Below the pieces are notes generated by a model that did no database searches, was not told the origin of the DNA, and saw only the letters and a program-made list of their open reading frames with translations. Below, piece by piece: positions 24,748-33,164 of a stretch of DNA of 64,000 nucleotides. How positions within the stretch are numbered: position 1 is the first letter of the stretch; each line of letters starts with the position of its first letter. Made by a program: the position numbers and the translations under genes. This DNA is from UBA1426 sp050953365 (GTDB taxonomy: Bacteria > Bacillota > Clostridia > Peptostreptococcales > Anaerovoracaceae): assembly GCA_050953365.1 (NCBI GenBank), contig JBMNMN010000006.1, positions 1-64,000 on the forward strand, in the 5' to 3' direction.

Positions 24748-25317
24748 TTAAATTCCGGCTTCCGGATTTAGGCTCCGCATTGCCAAAATAGTTCTTGTAA
24801 TCAGCTCGTCCAATTCCCAGCCCAGCATATCCGCGCCCTTTTGAATAATTTCACGGGAGCATCCTGCCGCAAAGGAAGGGGTCTTGTACTTCTTTTTGAC
24901 GGACTTAAGCTCCAGGTCGTCCACACTCTTGGACGGCCGCATAATGGCCACGGCTCCGATAAGCCCCGTAAGTTCGTCCGTGGCAAAGAGGATCTTTTCC
25001 ATGGTCTCTTTCGGCTCTACATCCACACCGGTACAGCCCCAACCATGGCTCACTGCAGCGCGTATCAAATCCTCATCCAGGCCGAGCTCTTTCATAATTT
25101 GCTGCTCTTTTACACAATGCTCTTCGGGATATTCCTCAAAATCCAAATCGTGAAGAAGTCCTACTACCGCCCAAAACTCTTCTCTTTCCGGATCGTATTC
25201 CTTGGCAAAATACCGCATAACGCCGGAGACAATTTCCGCATGCTTTAGATGAAACTCTTCTTTGTTGTATTTACGTAAAATCTCGCGAGCTTGCTCCATT
25301 GTCGGCACGTAACCCAT
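24748..25317 (-). CDS. HD-domain hydrolase
   Basis: 189 residues with HD-superfamily metal ligands: an upstream histidine (HLKHAEIVSGVMRYFA), the HD pair in VGLLHDLDFEEYPEEH, and a downstream histidine (AAVSHGWGC). Proteins of this size are cytosolic phosphohydrolases of unknown substrate. It lies immediately upstream of mntP, so they probably share a transcript, but no functional link is established. The 289-bp region upstream (25318-25606) holds no gene apart from the tandem repeats noted at its left end. Confidence 0.8.
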   Translation of the reverse strand: MGYVPTMEQAREILRKYNKEEFHLKHAEIVSGVMRYFAKEYDPEREEFWAVVGLLHDLDFEEYPEEHCVKEQQIMKELGLDEDLIRAAVSHGWGCTGVDVEPKETMEKILFATDELTGLIGAVAIMRPSKSVDDLELKSVKKKYKTPSFAAGCSREIIQKGADMLGWELDELITRTILAMRSLNPEAGI

Positions 25318-25542
25318 TTTATCGTTCCTTTCTTTATCTGCTTCTCGTTATCTACTCGTTTTCGGACAACCTGCACTGAACTTGCCACCGTTTTTGCTAT
25401 GCCATGGTTGCCTCTCGTCTCTTCACAAAACAGGGAAACGACCACCGGCTCCTTTTTTACCGTGCAAAGGTTGCCATCATTTCTATTTTAATGCAATCAT
25501 GTGCATCTGTAAACGTCAATCCCCCGAATTAAGGCAATTTAG

Positions 25543-25631
25543 GGCCAATTAGGCAGCGACTCTGCAGCGAATCTCTTTTAAAGGCCAACTTAGGCGGCGA
25601 ATCTTTTTATAGGCCGATCAGGTCGCGAATC
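25543..25631. repeat. 29-bp tandem repeats overlapping the 3' end of tcdA
   Basis: The last codons and stop region of tcdA (25611-25631) recur immediately downstream as a 29-bp unit, AGGCCAACTTAGGCGGCGAA... (25582-25610), and as a longer degenerate copy at 25543-25581. The copies look like duplications of the gene end. Confidence 0.65.
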
Positions 25632-26323
25632 ACCTCTCCGGCCAGGACCAAACCTGCAGCGGGGGGAACAAATGAATTGCTTCCGGGCACATGACGCTTG
25701 GCGGTCTTTTCTGTCAAGACCACATCCTCCCGAAGTTTGACAGGAGGCTCCTTGGAATATACCACCTTTAGGCTGTCCACGCCTCGTTCACGCAACTCCC
25801 TGCGCATGACCTTTGCGAGAGGACAGACAGAGGTATTATAAATATCGTCAACTACAAATTTCGACGGGTCCATTTTATTTCCGGCCCCCATGGAGCTTAT
25901 AATCGGCACGCCGGCAGCTTTCGCTTTTAGCACTAACTCTATTTTGGCCGATACAGTGTCAATGGCATCAACCACGTAATCGTAGACGGACAGATCCACT
26001 TCATGAGCCGTATCCTCTGAGTAAAAAAGCCTATGAGCATTCACAACCGCATCCGGATTGATGTCCAGTATCCGATCCTTTGCCACGTCCACTTTATATT
26101 GCCCAATGGTTTTATGGGTTGCAATGATTTGGCGGTTTAAATTGGAGAGACATACAATGTCGTGATCAAAAATATCCAGCGCGCCTACTCCGCTTCTTGC
26201 TAAAGCTTCAATTGCAAATCCGCCTACACCGCCTACACCGAATACCGCCACGCGAGCATTGGCTAGCCGCTCAAGTCCCTCTTTCCCGATTAATAGCTCC
26301 GTTCGCACGAACTGCTCTGACAT
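25607..26323 (-). CDS. tcdA: tRNA threonylcarbamoyladenosine dehydratase
   Basis: 238 residues from the ATG at 26323, which has GGAAGG upstream; a longer frame to 26410 has no support. It is an E1-like ATP-dependent enzyme that cyclises t6A37 to ct6A in tRNAs. Visible features: the nucleotide-binding loop VFGVGGVGGFAIEALARSG, DHDIVCLSNLNRQ, DAIDTVSAKIEL and the C-terminal PGSNSFVPPAAGLVLAG. It is alone on its transcript, and its 3' end is the source of nearby tandem repeats. Confidence 0.92.
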   Translation of the reverse strand: MSEQFVRTELLIGKEGLERLANARVAVFGVGGVGGFAIEALARSGVGALDIFDHDIVCLSNLNRQIIATHKTIGQYKVDVAKDRILDINPDAVVNAHRLFYSEDTAHEVDLSVYDYVVDAIDTVSAKIELVLKAKAAGVPIISSMGAGNKMDPSKFVVDDIYNTSVCPLAKVMRRELRERGVDSLKVVYSKEPPVKLREDVVLTEKTAKRHVPGSNSFVPPAAGLVLAGEVIRDLIGL

Positions 26324-26397
26324 AATTGATTTTCCTTCCTGCTTTTGATTAATTTCGTATATTTGTCCGTTTCCCTCAGTAAATAATAAAGTCTGCC

Positions 26398-26498
26398 AAT
26401 GAGTAGTCACGCCGTCTTGAAAATCACGCGTATTGCTCGAATAGGGCTTTGCGAATTGGCCGGCAATAAGTAGTCACGCCCCTGTGAAAAATCATGCG
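26398..26498. repeat. Pair of 33-bp direct repeats (AGTAGTCACGCC)
   Basis: Two copies of a unit beginning AAT(G/A)AGTAGTCACGCC (26398-26430 and 26465-26498) lie 67 bp apart upstream of tcdA, in a 675-bp stretch without genes. Their position 75-175 bp upstream of tcdA would allow a regulatory role, but none can be shown. Confidence 0.6.
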
Positions 26499-26598
26499 GA
26501 CATAGTATAACATTTTTTGGCTAGTCATACAAAATAAATCCGTTTTCCGTGTACAAGCCGTTCCATACTTAGCCCGACGAGCCTAACCAGACTCAGGC

Positions 26599-26787
26599 GT
26601 GCAAAAAATCAAGTAGTGCAAGTTTTTATGAGGCATGTAAGACATAAATGTGCAAATTTTCAAGTTGTGCATTAGCTACTATTTAGTTTTAGCTAAAATC
26701 CATTGCATTAGTTGAAATTTTGCACAGATTCGGCGTAAAAAACCGCCTTTTTCCCCGAATAACAATGCACTAATTGAATTTTTGCAC
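26599..26787. repeat. Four 22-bp GTGCA motifs in mirror-image arrangement
   Basis: Consensus GTGCAAAAWTTCAASTWRTG plus CA occurs as two plus copies (26599-26620, 26650-26671) and two minus copies (26704-26725, 26766-26787) around a small central palindrome (AGCTA...TAGCT). The whole forms a 190-bp inverted repeat, like a small MITE or a symmetric protein-binding array. No coding frame is present. Confidence 0.65.
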
Positions 26788-26910
26788 AGATTGAGTCCAT
26801 CAACTGTGTATCTATTTGAATCCATCACTTTGGTATCATGTACAGGTTAAATTTTTACAAAGGCCGCCGGGTGACAACCTGTAAAACCGGGCGGAAACTT
26901 GTAAAAGTAG

Positions 26911-27021
26911 CTTAATGATGCGGTTTGAGCCGAAATTAACTTATTGATGCGGTTTGAGACGAAATTAACTTATTGATATTGTTTGAACCGAAATTAACTT
27001 AAATGTAGGGCTTGAACCGCC
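26911..27021. repeat. 29-bp tandem repeat running into the 3' end of copA
   Basis: Three near-identical 29-bp units (26911-26939, 26940-26968, 26969-26997; core ATTGATGCGGTTTGAGACGA) are followed by a fourth diverged copy that is the end of copA itself (26998-27021). The array appears to have grown from the gene's last codons. Confidence 0.8.
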
Positions 27022-29248
27022 GGAGCCGCAAGGCATTGGTCACTACGGATACGGAGCTTAAAGACATGGCTGCCGCGGCAAACATGGGATTAAGCAAAGG
27101 CCCTCCAAAGATATACAGCAGACCGGCCGCAAGAGGGATCCCCGCCACATTGTAACCGAAGGCCCAGAACAAGTTCTGCTTAATATTTCGTATCGTGCTC
27201 TTGCTCAGTTGTATCGCTGCCGGAACATCCATCAGATCGCTTCGCATCAGAACAATATCGGCAGACTCCATTGCCACATCTGTTCCGGAGCCGATGGCAA
27301 TTCCGATGTCAGCCTGTACCAACGCAGGCGCGTCATTGATGCCGTCTCCCACCATGGCCACCCTTCTTCCCTCCTCCTGGAGCTTTTTCACCTCACCGGC
27401 TTTGTCCTGAGGAAGAACCTCCGCCAGAATCCCGTCAATACCCACCTGTTTGGCGATAGCCTCCGCTGTTTTTCCATTGTCGCCGGTGATCATGACAACC
27501 TCAATACCCATGGATTGCAGTCTTCGGATCGCCTCTGCGCTGCTAGGCTTCACCACATCGGCTACGGCGATGATACCCGCTAACGCTCCGTCCAGCCCAA
27601 TGTACATAGGCGTTTTGCCTTCATCCGCCAATTGATCAGCCTGGGAAGCGAGCTCTCCCAGCTGTATATTCCTATCCTCCATCAATTTCCGGTTGCCGAT
27701 CAACACATGCACTCCGCCTATAGTTCCTTCGATTCCATGCCCCGGAATAGCGAGGAAGTTCTCTACATCGTGGAGCTTCACACCTTCGCTCTCAGCTTTT
27801 CTGACGATTGCTTCCCCAAGAGGGTGTTCCGAACCTTTTTCCCCGGAGGCGGCAATCTGAAGGAGTCTCTCTTCTGTAATGCCCTGCGCAGCGATCACAT
27901 CCGTAACCTCCGGCTTGCCTTCAGTAATGGTTCCCGTTTTGTCGAGAATAATGGTGTCTATCTTGTGCGCACTTTCAAGCGCTTCCCCGCTTTTTATCAA
28001 AATGCCGTGTTCCGCCCCTTTCCCCGTACCTACCATAATGGCGGTGGGAGTAGCCAGTCCCAGGGCGCACGGACAAGCAATCACCAATACGGAAATAAAC
28101 ATGGTCAATGCAAAGGCAAAGCTCTGCCCGGCAATGAGCCAGCCTGCAAAGGCAAGGGCCGCAATGGCTACGACAATAGGAACAAAGTATCCTGATACGA
28201 TGTCCGCCATCTGGGCAATGGGAGCTTTGGATCCTTGGGCTTCCTCCACCAGTTTTATAATTTTCGCGAGAGCCGTATCGCTGCCCACTTTCGTGGCGCG
28301 GAATTTTATCATGCCGTTTTTATTGATGGTAGCTGCATACACGCTGTCGCCGACTTTTTTATCGACGGGGATGCTCTCTCCCGTCAACATGGATTCATCG
28401 ATTGAGGTATGCCCTTCTACCACCTCTCCATCCACCGGAATGCTCTCCCCCGGCCTGACTAAAATAATATGGCCGATCTGAACATTTTCAATAGGAATAA
28501 CCTTTTCTTTCCCATCCGCTATCACAACCGCTGTTTTTGGGGTCAGCCCCATGAGCTTTTTAATCGCATCGGAAGTCTTGCCTTTTGCCAGCGCCTCCAA
28601 AGACTTTCCAAGCATTATCAACGTAATGATTACGCCTGCGGTTTCAAAATATAGTCCATGGGCTGCATGAGAGTTTCCCCAGGCAATTTCATAGAGGGAA
28701 TACAGGCTGTAACCGATGGCCGCCGTAGTACCGATGGCAATAAGGGAGTCCATATTGGGGCTTCGCTGAACCAGCGCTTTAAACCCTATGGAATAAAACC
28801 GGTTTCCCGCAGCTACGATGGGGATCACCAGTAGCAACTGCGTCAATCCGTAAGCCATGGGATAACGATTCGGCTCTAAAAACCCCGGTATTGGCAGTGA
28901 AACGCCGGGAATCATGGGAGCCATGGCCAAATATAAAAGCGGTACGGCAAAAATAACCGACACGACGAATTTAATCCGAAGGGTGCGAATTTCTTTGTCT
29001 TTCCTCAGTTTGTGTTCATCCACAGGTGCTTCTTTTTCCCGACGAATTACTTCGTAACCGGTTTTGACAACAACCTCTTCTATTTCCGGCAGCTGAATTC
29101 TTTCCGGGTCGTATTCGACAGTGGCCGTTTCCGTCGCCAGATTAACGGAAGCAGTAATAACTCCTTCTGTTTTGTTTAGAGCCTTTTCCACCCTGCTGGA
29201 GCAGGCCGCACAAGTCATTCCGCCTATCTGAATCGTTTCTTTATTCAT
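26999..29248 (-). CDS. copA: Copper-exporting P1B-type ATPase
   Basis: 749 residues from the ATG at 29248 (AAAGG site), preferred over 29266. One N-terminal heavy-metal domain has GMTCAACSSRVEKAL. The membrane CPC motif is in VLVIACPCALGLATPTA, with actuator motif TGES, phosphorylation site DKTGTITEG, SEHPLG and hinge GDGINDAPAL. The CPC and final-helix pattern fit a Cu(I) exporter in the cytoplasmic membrane. No CsoR or chaperone gene is adjacent. The divergent gap to the DUF1858 gene (270 bp) must hold its promoter, but no clear operator was seen. Confidence 0.94.
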   Translation of the reverse strand: MNKETIQIGGMTCAACSSRVEKALNKTEGVITASVNLATETATVEYDPERIQLPEIEEVVVKTGYEVIRREKEAPVDEHKLRKDKEIRTLRIKFVVSVIFAVPLLYLAMAPMIPGVSLPIPGFLEPNRYPMAYGLTQLLLVIPIVAAGNRFYSIGFKALVQRSPNMDSLIAIGTTAAIGYSLYSLYEIAWGNSHAAHGLYFETAGVIITLIMLGKSLEALAKGKTSDAIKKLMGLTPKTAVVIADGKEKVIPIENVQIGHIILVRPGESIPVDGEVVEGHTSIDESMLTGESIPVDKKVGDSVYAATINKNGMIKFRATKVGSDTALAKIIKLVEEAQGSKAPIAQMADIVSGYFVPIVVAIAALAFAGWLIAGQSFAFALTMFISVLVIACPCALGLATPTAIMVGTGKGAEHGILIKSGEALESAHKIDTIILDKTGTITEGKPEVTDVIAAQGITEERLLQIAASGEKGSEHPLGEAIVRKAESEGVKLHDVENFLAIPGHGIEGTIGGVHVLIGNRKLMEDRNIQLGELASQADQLADEGKTPMYIGLDGALAGIIAVADVVKPSSAEAIRRLQSMGIEVVMITGDNGKTAEAIAKQVGIDGILAEVLPQDKAGEVKKLQEEGRRVAMVGDGINDAPALVQADIGIAIGSGTDVAMESADIVLMRSDLMDVPAAIQLSKSTIRNIKQNLFWAFGYNVAGIPLAAGLLYIFGGPLLNPMFAAAAMSLSSVSVVTNALRLRRFKPYI

Positions 29249-29518
29249 TGCTAAACCTTTCTGCACAATACATTGTTTCTAAGATGTCCTCTTTCACTCA
29301 CCTTCTTTATTAATATCATAATTTCGATATATTTAAACTTTTATCTGCTATCAGCTATTTTTTTTCTATCCGCTGTTTAGTTTGCGGTCACCCCTTCATT
29401 CAAACACTCTGCTGCGGTAAAATTGCAAGAATAATTTTGAAATCGCGGGTTTTGGGTATATTGGCGTATATGAGTACAAAGTTAGTACAGTTTTTCCGAT
29501 TCTTAAGGAGGCACTAAA

Positions 29519-29743
29519 ATGGAAAAGATCATCGATTTTTCAAAAAGTGTAAACGATATATGCAAAGAATACCCGGAAGTAATAGATATTATGCGGGAAC
29601 TGGGTTTTGAAAGCCTCTCGCCGGCCATGCTGGCTACGGCGGGGCGCTTTATGACTATCCCAAAAGGGGCGCAAATGAAAAAGCTGGATTTAGAAATGAT
29701 AAAGGAAGAATTTCGGCGCAGAGGTTTCGAAGTCAAGGAATAA
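29519..29743 (+). CDS. DUF1858 domain protein
   Basis: 74 residues with AAGGAGG before the ATG. The sequence MEKIIDFSKSVNDICKEYPEVIDIMRELGF...MLATAGRFMTIPKGA matches small DUF1858 proteins, which often precede DUF438/hemerythrin proteins or occur fused to redox enzymes. Function is not established. Here it is the first gene of an operon with a DUF438-hemerythrin-PAS protein and MsrAB, suggesting a part in nitrosative, oxidative or iron stress. Confidence 0.85.
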   Translation: MEKIIDFSKSVNDICKEYPEVIDIMRELGFESLSPAMLATAGRFMTIPKGAQMKKLDLEMIKEEFRRRGFEVKE

Positions 29744-29826
29744 TGATCGTAGAAATGAAAGAGAAGGATTTGGATATCCTAAGAGAAGAGTTGTTTCTGG
29801 CTGTTTACGGAGGAGGTATATTATGA
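29743..29826 (+). CDS. Possible 27-residue coupled mini-ORF
   Basis: ATG overlaps the DUF1858 stop (TAATG) and its TGA overlaps the DUF438 start (ATGA). It encodes MIVEMKEKDLDILREELFLA and seven more residues. AAGGA lies close upstream. It could be a real small protein or simply a translational bridge; nothing else supports it. Confidence 0.35.
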   Translation: MIVEMKEKDLDILREELFLAVYGGGIL

Positions 29827-31049
29827 GTGAAATGATCAACAACCGCGAATATCGGCAGAAGGTCCTAAAAGAGCTTATTAAGGAACTTCACGAAGGAAAG
29901 AGCGTGGAGGAGGTAAAAGCAAGGTTCGCCACCCTAATCGAAGGAGTCTCTCCCACAGAAATTTCCCAAATGGAGCAGGCTTTGATCCGGGAAGGAATGC
30001 CCGTGGAAGAAGTGCAGCGCCTCTGCGATGTTCACGCGGCTGTTTTCAAAGGTTCTATTGAAGAAATACACCGTTCTGAGAACGAAGCGGACATCCCGGG
30101 GCATCCGGTACACACCTTCCGCGAGGAAAACCGCGCGATTGAAGCGCTCATTAATGAAAGGGTTTTACCTGCGATCGAAGCGGCCAAATCTAAAGATAGC
30201 CGGGAATACCCGGGCACTTTGCCCGCTCTTTTCAAAGAGCTTTTGCAGATTGACAAACATTATTCCAGAAAAGAAAATCTGCTTTTTCCCTACATGGAAA
30301 AGTACGGAATTACAGCGCCGCCCAAGGTCATGTGGGGTGTAGATGACGAAATCCGCGCTCAGATTAAAGAAGTCCTGGCCTTGCTTCAGGATAGCGGCTC
30401 TGAAAAAGAGATTGTCCTGGAAAAAGCTGCCGCCGCTGTGGACCGGGTTAACGAAATGATCTTTAAGGAAGAAAATATCCTCTTCCCCATGGTTTTGGAA
30501 ACCCTTACTCAGAACGAATGGGTAGAGATCGAAGAGGCAAGCGATGAGATCGGTTATTGCTTCTATAAGCCGGCAACCCGTTGGCTTCCCATTGCGCGCG
30601 ACGAAGCAGCCGCGGAACAAAAGCCTGAAAAAGAAGCAGGCACGGAGTACGTACATTTTGACGCCGGTTATATGCTTCCCGAAGAAGTGAATGCCATGTT
30701 GAACACGCTGCCCATCGATATAACCTTCGTAGATAAAAACGGCGCGGTAAAATATTTTTCCCAGGGGAAAGAGAGGATTTTTGCAAGGCCCAAAACCATT
30801 ATCGGCAGACAAGTTAGCAACTGCCATCCTCCCGCCAGCGTCCATATAGTAGAAGGCATTGTTGCCGATCTTATGTCGGGAAAAAAGGACCACGAAGATT
30901 TCTGGATCAAAATGGGTGATAAGTACGTTTACATCCGGTACTTCGCCGTGAGGAATGCCAAAGGGGAATACCTGGGCACCGTGGAGGTTTCCCAAGACAT
31001 CAAACCCATTCAGGAAATCACCGGAGAAAAGAGATTGGTGGAAGATTAA
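29823..31049 (+). CDS. DUF438 / hemerythrin-like / PAS protein
   Basis: 408 residues with a strong GGAGGAGG site. Domains in order: DUF438 (about 1-85); a hemerythrin-type HHE region (about 95-260) with iron-ligand-like histidines and glutamates (HTFREEN, DKHYSRKENLLFPYMEK, MIFKEENILFPMVLE); and a C-terminal PAS fold (about 290-400; DITFVDKNGAVKYFSQGKERIF, GTVEVSQDI). Probably a cytosolic diiron sensor or repair protein for NO or oxygen. It directly abuts msrAB, so the two are co-expressed. Confidence 0.87.
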   Translation: MSEMINNREYRQKVLKELIKELHEGKSVEEVKARFATLIEGVSPTEISQMEQALIREGMPVEEVQRLCDVHAAVFKGSIEEIHRSENEADIPGHPVHTFREENRAIEALINERVLPAIEAAKSKDSREYPGTLPALFKELLQIDKHYSRKENLLFPYMEKYGITAPPKVMWGVDDEIRAQIKEVLALLQDSGSEKEIVLEKAAAAVDRVNEMIFKEENILFPMVLETLTQNEWVEIEEASDEIGYCFYKPATRWLPIARDEAAAEQKPEKEAGTEYVHFDAGYMLPEEVNAMLNTLPIDITFVDKNGAVKYFSQGKERIFARPKTIIGRQVSNCHPPASVHIVEGIVADLMSGKKDHEDFWIKMGDKYVYIRYFAVRNAKGEYLGTVEVSQDIKPIQEITGEKRLVED

Positions 31050-32000
31050 ATGAATAGAGAAATTTATCTTGCAGGAGGCTGTTTCTGGGGGACAGAGAAA
31101 TATTTAAAGTCCCTGCCGGGAGTCATTAAAACGGATGTGGGTTACGCAAACGGCAGAACGGAAAACCCCAGTTATGAGGATGTTTGCTACAGAAATACCG
31201 GGCATGCGGAAACCGTTCGGGTTGAATATGACCCTCAACGAATCAGTCTTTCCTATATCCTTCACATGTATTTCGATGTAATCGATCCCACATCTCTGAA
31301 TCGGCAAGGCAACGATGTGGGAAGCCAATATCGAACAGGCATCTATTATGTAAGTCCGGAGGATGAGGCAATTATTCGAGCTGCCGTTTCCGAGCTGCAA
31401 AAGAGGTACAGCAAACCCGTAGTTATCGAAATCAAGCCTTTAGAAAACTACTATCCGGCGGAGGAGTACCACCAGGACTATCTAACGAAAAATCCCGGCG
31501 GTTATTGCCATATCGGAGCGGATGCTTTTGAGAAAGCCGGCCGGGCTCTCGTAGATCCCTCCGAATATGTGGTTCCAGATGACGCCGAATTAAAGAGCAG
31601 ACTGACGGATCTCCAATACCATGTAACCCGCGAAAACGGTACGGAACCTCCTTACCATAATGAGTATCACGATCATTTTGCTCCGGGTATCTATGTGGAC
31701 ATTATTACCGGCGAGCCCCTCTTCTCTTCATCGGATAAATTTGAAGCCTGTGGATGGCCCAGCTTTTCAAGGCCCATTGATCCTTCTGTGATCAAGACAA
31801 GGTTGGATTTGACCCACGGAATGGTCCGGGAGGAGGTGCGAAGCCGCGTCGGTGACAGTCATTTAGGCCATGTCTTCCCTGACGGCCCGAAAGAAAAGGG
31901 AGGACTGCGTTATTGCATCAACAGCGCTGCCCTGCGGTTTATTCCTATGAAGGATATGGAAAAGCAGGGATATGGAAAATACCTGCACTTAGTCAAATAA
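31050..32000 (+). CDS. msrAB: Bifunctional peptide-methionine sulfoxide reductase MsrA-MsrB
   Basis: 316-residue fusion that repairs both S- and R-methionine sulfoxide. The MsrA part (about 1-155) has the catalytic GGCFWG (Cys11) and GYANGRTENPSYEDV. The MsrB part (about 180-316) has GWPSFSRPI, SHLGHVFPDG and the catalytic cysteine in RYCINSAALRF; the zinc-binding Cys pairs of some MsrB proteins are absent. It starts on the base after the DUF438 stop. The stop overlaps the convergent orr gene by 12 bp. Confidence 0.95.
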   Translation: MNREIYLAGGCFWGTEKYLKSLPGVIKTDVGYANGRTENPSYEDVCYRNTGHAETVRVEYDPQRISLSYILHMYFDVIDPTSLNRQGNDVGSQYRTGIYYVSPEDEAIIRAAVSELQKRYSKPVVIEIKPLENYYPAEEYHQDYLTKNPGGYCHIGADAFEKAGRALVDPSEYVVPDDAELKSRLTDLQYHVTRENGTEPPYHNEYHDHFAPGIYVDIITGEPLFSSSDKFEACGWPSFSRPIDPSVIKTRLDLTHGMVREEVRSRVGDSHLGHVFPDGPKEKGGLRYCINSAALRFIPMKDMEKQGYGKYLHLVK

Positions 32001-33095
32001 ATGGGGTAGGGAGGGGCAGTCAACATAGAGCCGATCCACGTAACCGCTGGTAGCGGCTTTCAGCAGGCCGCCATAGCCCAGCGTAAAGGAAATAACGTCT
32101 CCTACCTTATACTCCTTTTTCGAACGGGTCACATCCATGATAAGATGATCGGAACTTGCGCCCAGAATATCGATGTCCCGATCCATGGGTGTCATGCTTT
32201 CTATATCCGCATCCTGCTTGCCGATGGCTAAAATGGCTCTTTTGATGTTGCCTCTGTCTTCATAAACCGGCCGTTGCCCGAAAGCATCCATGCCTACCTC
32301 TCCGATGGGAAGAGACGGTTTTGTTTTCAGTTCGATAATTTGAGCCTCCAAAATCACTGCATCCGCATTTGTGCCGGGAATACGTTGGCCGTATGCCGTC
32401 TCATTTCCCAGAATAAAGGCTTCTCCTAAGCGCAGGTTATTGATGCCTTTCGGAAGTTCTTCATTTTCAATTAAGTATAAGGAACTGGAATTGCCGCCTG
32501 AAACCATAGGCAGCTCGAGATTGTACTTTGCCCGGATGTCCTGGGCAAGCTGTGTCAATATGGATAAATTGTCATGCTTGGGTATTATGGCGCCGTAACA
32601 GGTCAGGTTAACTCCCAGACCAAACAGTTGAATATTGGACAGCTTGAGAATTCCCTCCACCGTTTTATCGATAGTATTCCGGTCTTGATAGAAAAGCCCC
32701 TCTCTCAGATCTCCCAAGTCGATCATCAACACGATTCTATGGATTTTATCCTGCCTGACAGCCTCTTCATTAAGAAGGCGAATTGTGGACAATTCGGAAT
32801 TAAAACTGATGTCTGCGTAGCGAACCACTTCTTCCGCTTCCCAATGTTGGGGAAGGCGAAGCAGTACCGTTTCTTTGGGCAAATCGCAATAGCTTTTAAT
32901 ATTCTGTATCCGGGAATCGGCGAAATAATCCACGCCGGGGTGGTTGGCTATGAGCTCCGCCATCCGCCGGTCGGCGCAGAAGGACTTTGTCACGATCATA
33001 AGGGAGCAGTTGCCCTTTTTCACTATACTGCTCACCGCATCCAGATTCTGTCTCACCTTTTTAAAATCGAACACTAATCTGGGATACATGTCCAT
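31989..33095 (-). CDS. orr: Ornithine racemase
   Basis: 368 residues, PLP fold type III, related to alanine racemase but of the YggS-like/Orr type. The PLP lysine is in LMIVTKSFCADRRMAEL, with GVNLTCYGAIIP and SGGNSSSLYLIENEELP in the barrel. It converts L- to D-ornithine, the substrate of OraSE. It is the last gene of the ornithine operon, 69 nt after the GlmL-like gene, which supports ornithine over alanine specificity. A start at 33089 has better spacing from AAAGGA and would remove two residues. Confidence 0.88.
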   Translation of the reverse strand: MDMYPRLVFDFKKVRQNLDAVSSIVKKGNCSLMIVTKSFCADRRMAELIANHPGVDYFADSRIQNIKSYCDLPKETVLLRLPQHWEAEEVVRYADISFNSELSTIRLLNEEAVRQDKIHRIVLMIDLGDLREGLFYQDRNTIDKTVEGILKLSNIQLFGLGVNLTCYGAIIPKHDNLSILTQLAQDIRAKYNLELPMVSGGNSSSLYLIENEELPKGINNLRLGEAFILGNETAYGQRIPGTNADAVILEAQIIELKTKPSLPIGEVGMDAFGQRPVYEDRGNIKRAILAIGKQDADIESMTPMDRDIDILGASSDHLIMDVTRSKKEYKVGDVISFTLGYGGLLKAATSGYVDRLYVDCPSLPHLFD

Positions 33096-33164
33096 TTTCC
33101 TTTCTCTCAGTTACAATACAGTGCCTACAGATTTTATTTTCTTTCTCGCACACATAATTTCCGG

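Noticed and set aside
25318..25542. yybP-ykoY manganese riboswitch upstream of the HD-mntP genes
   Set aside because: The conserved aptamer segments were not found by eye.
31050..31520. Selenocysteine form of MsrA
   Set aside because: The catalytic position in GGCFWG is encoded by a normal cysteine codon, and the frame has no TGA.
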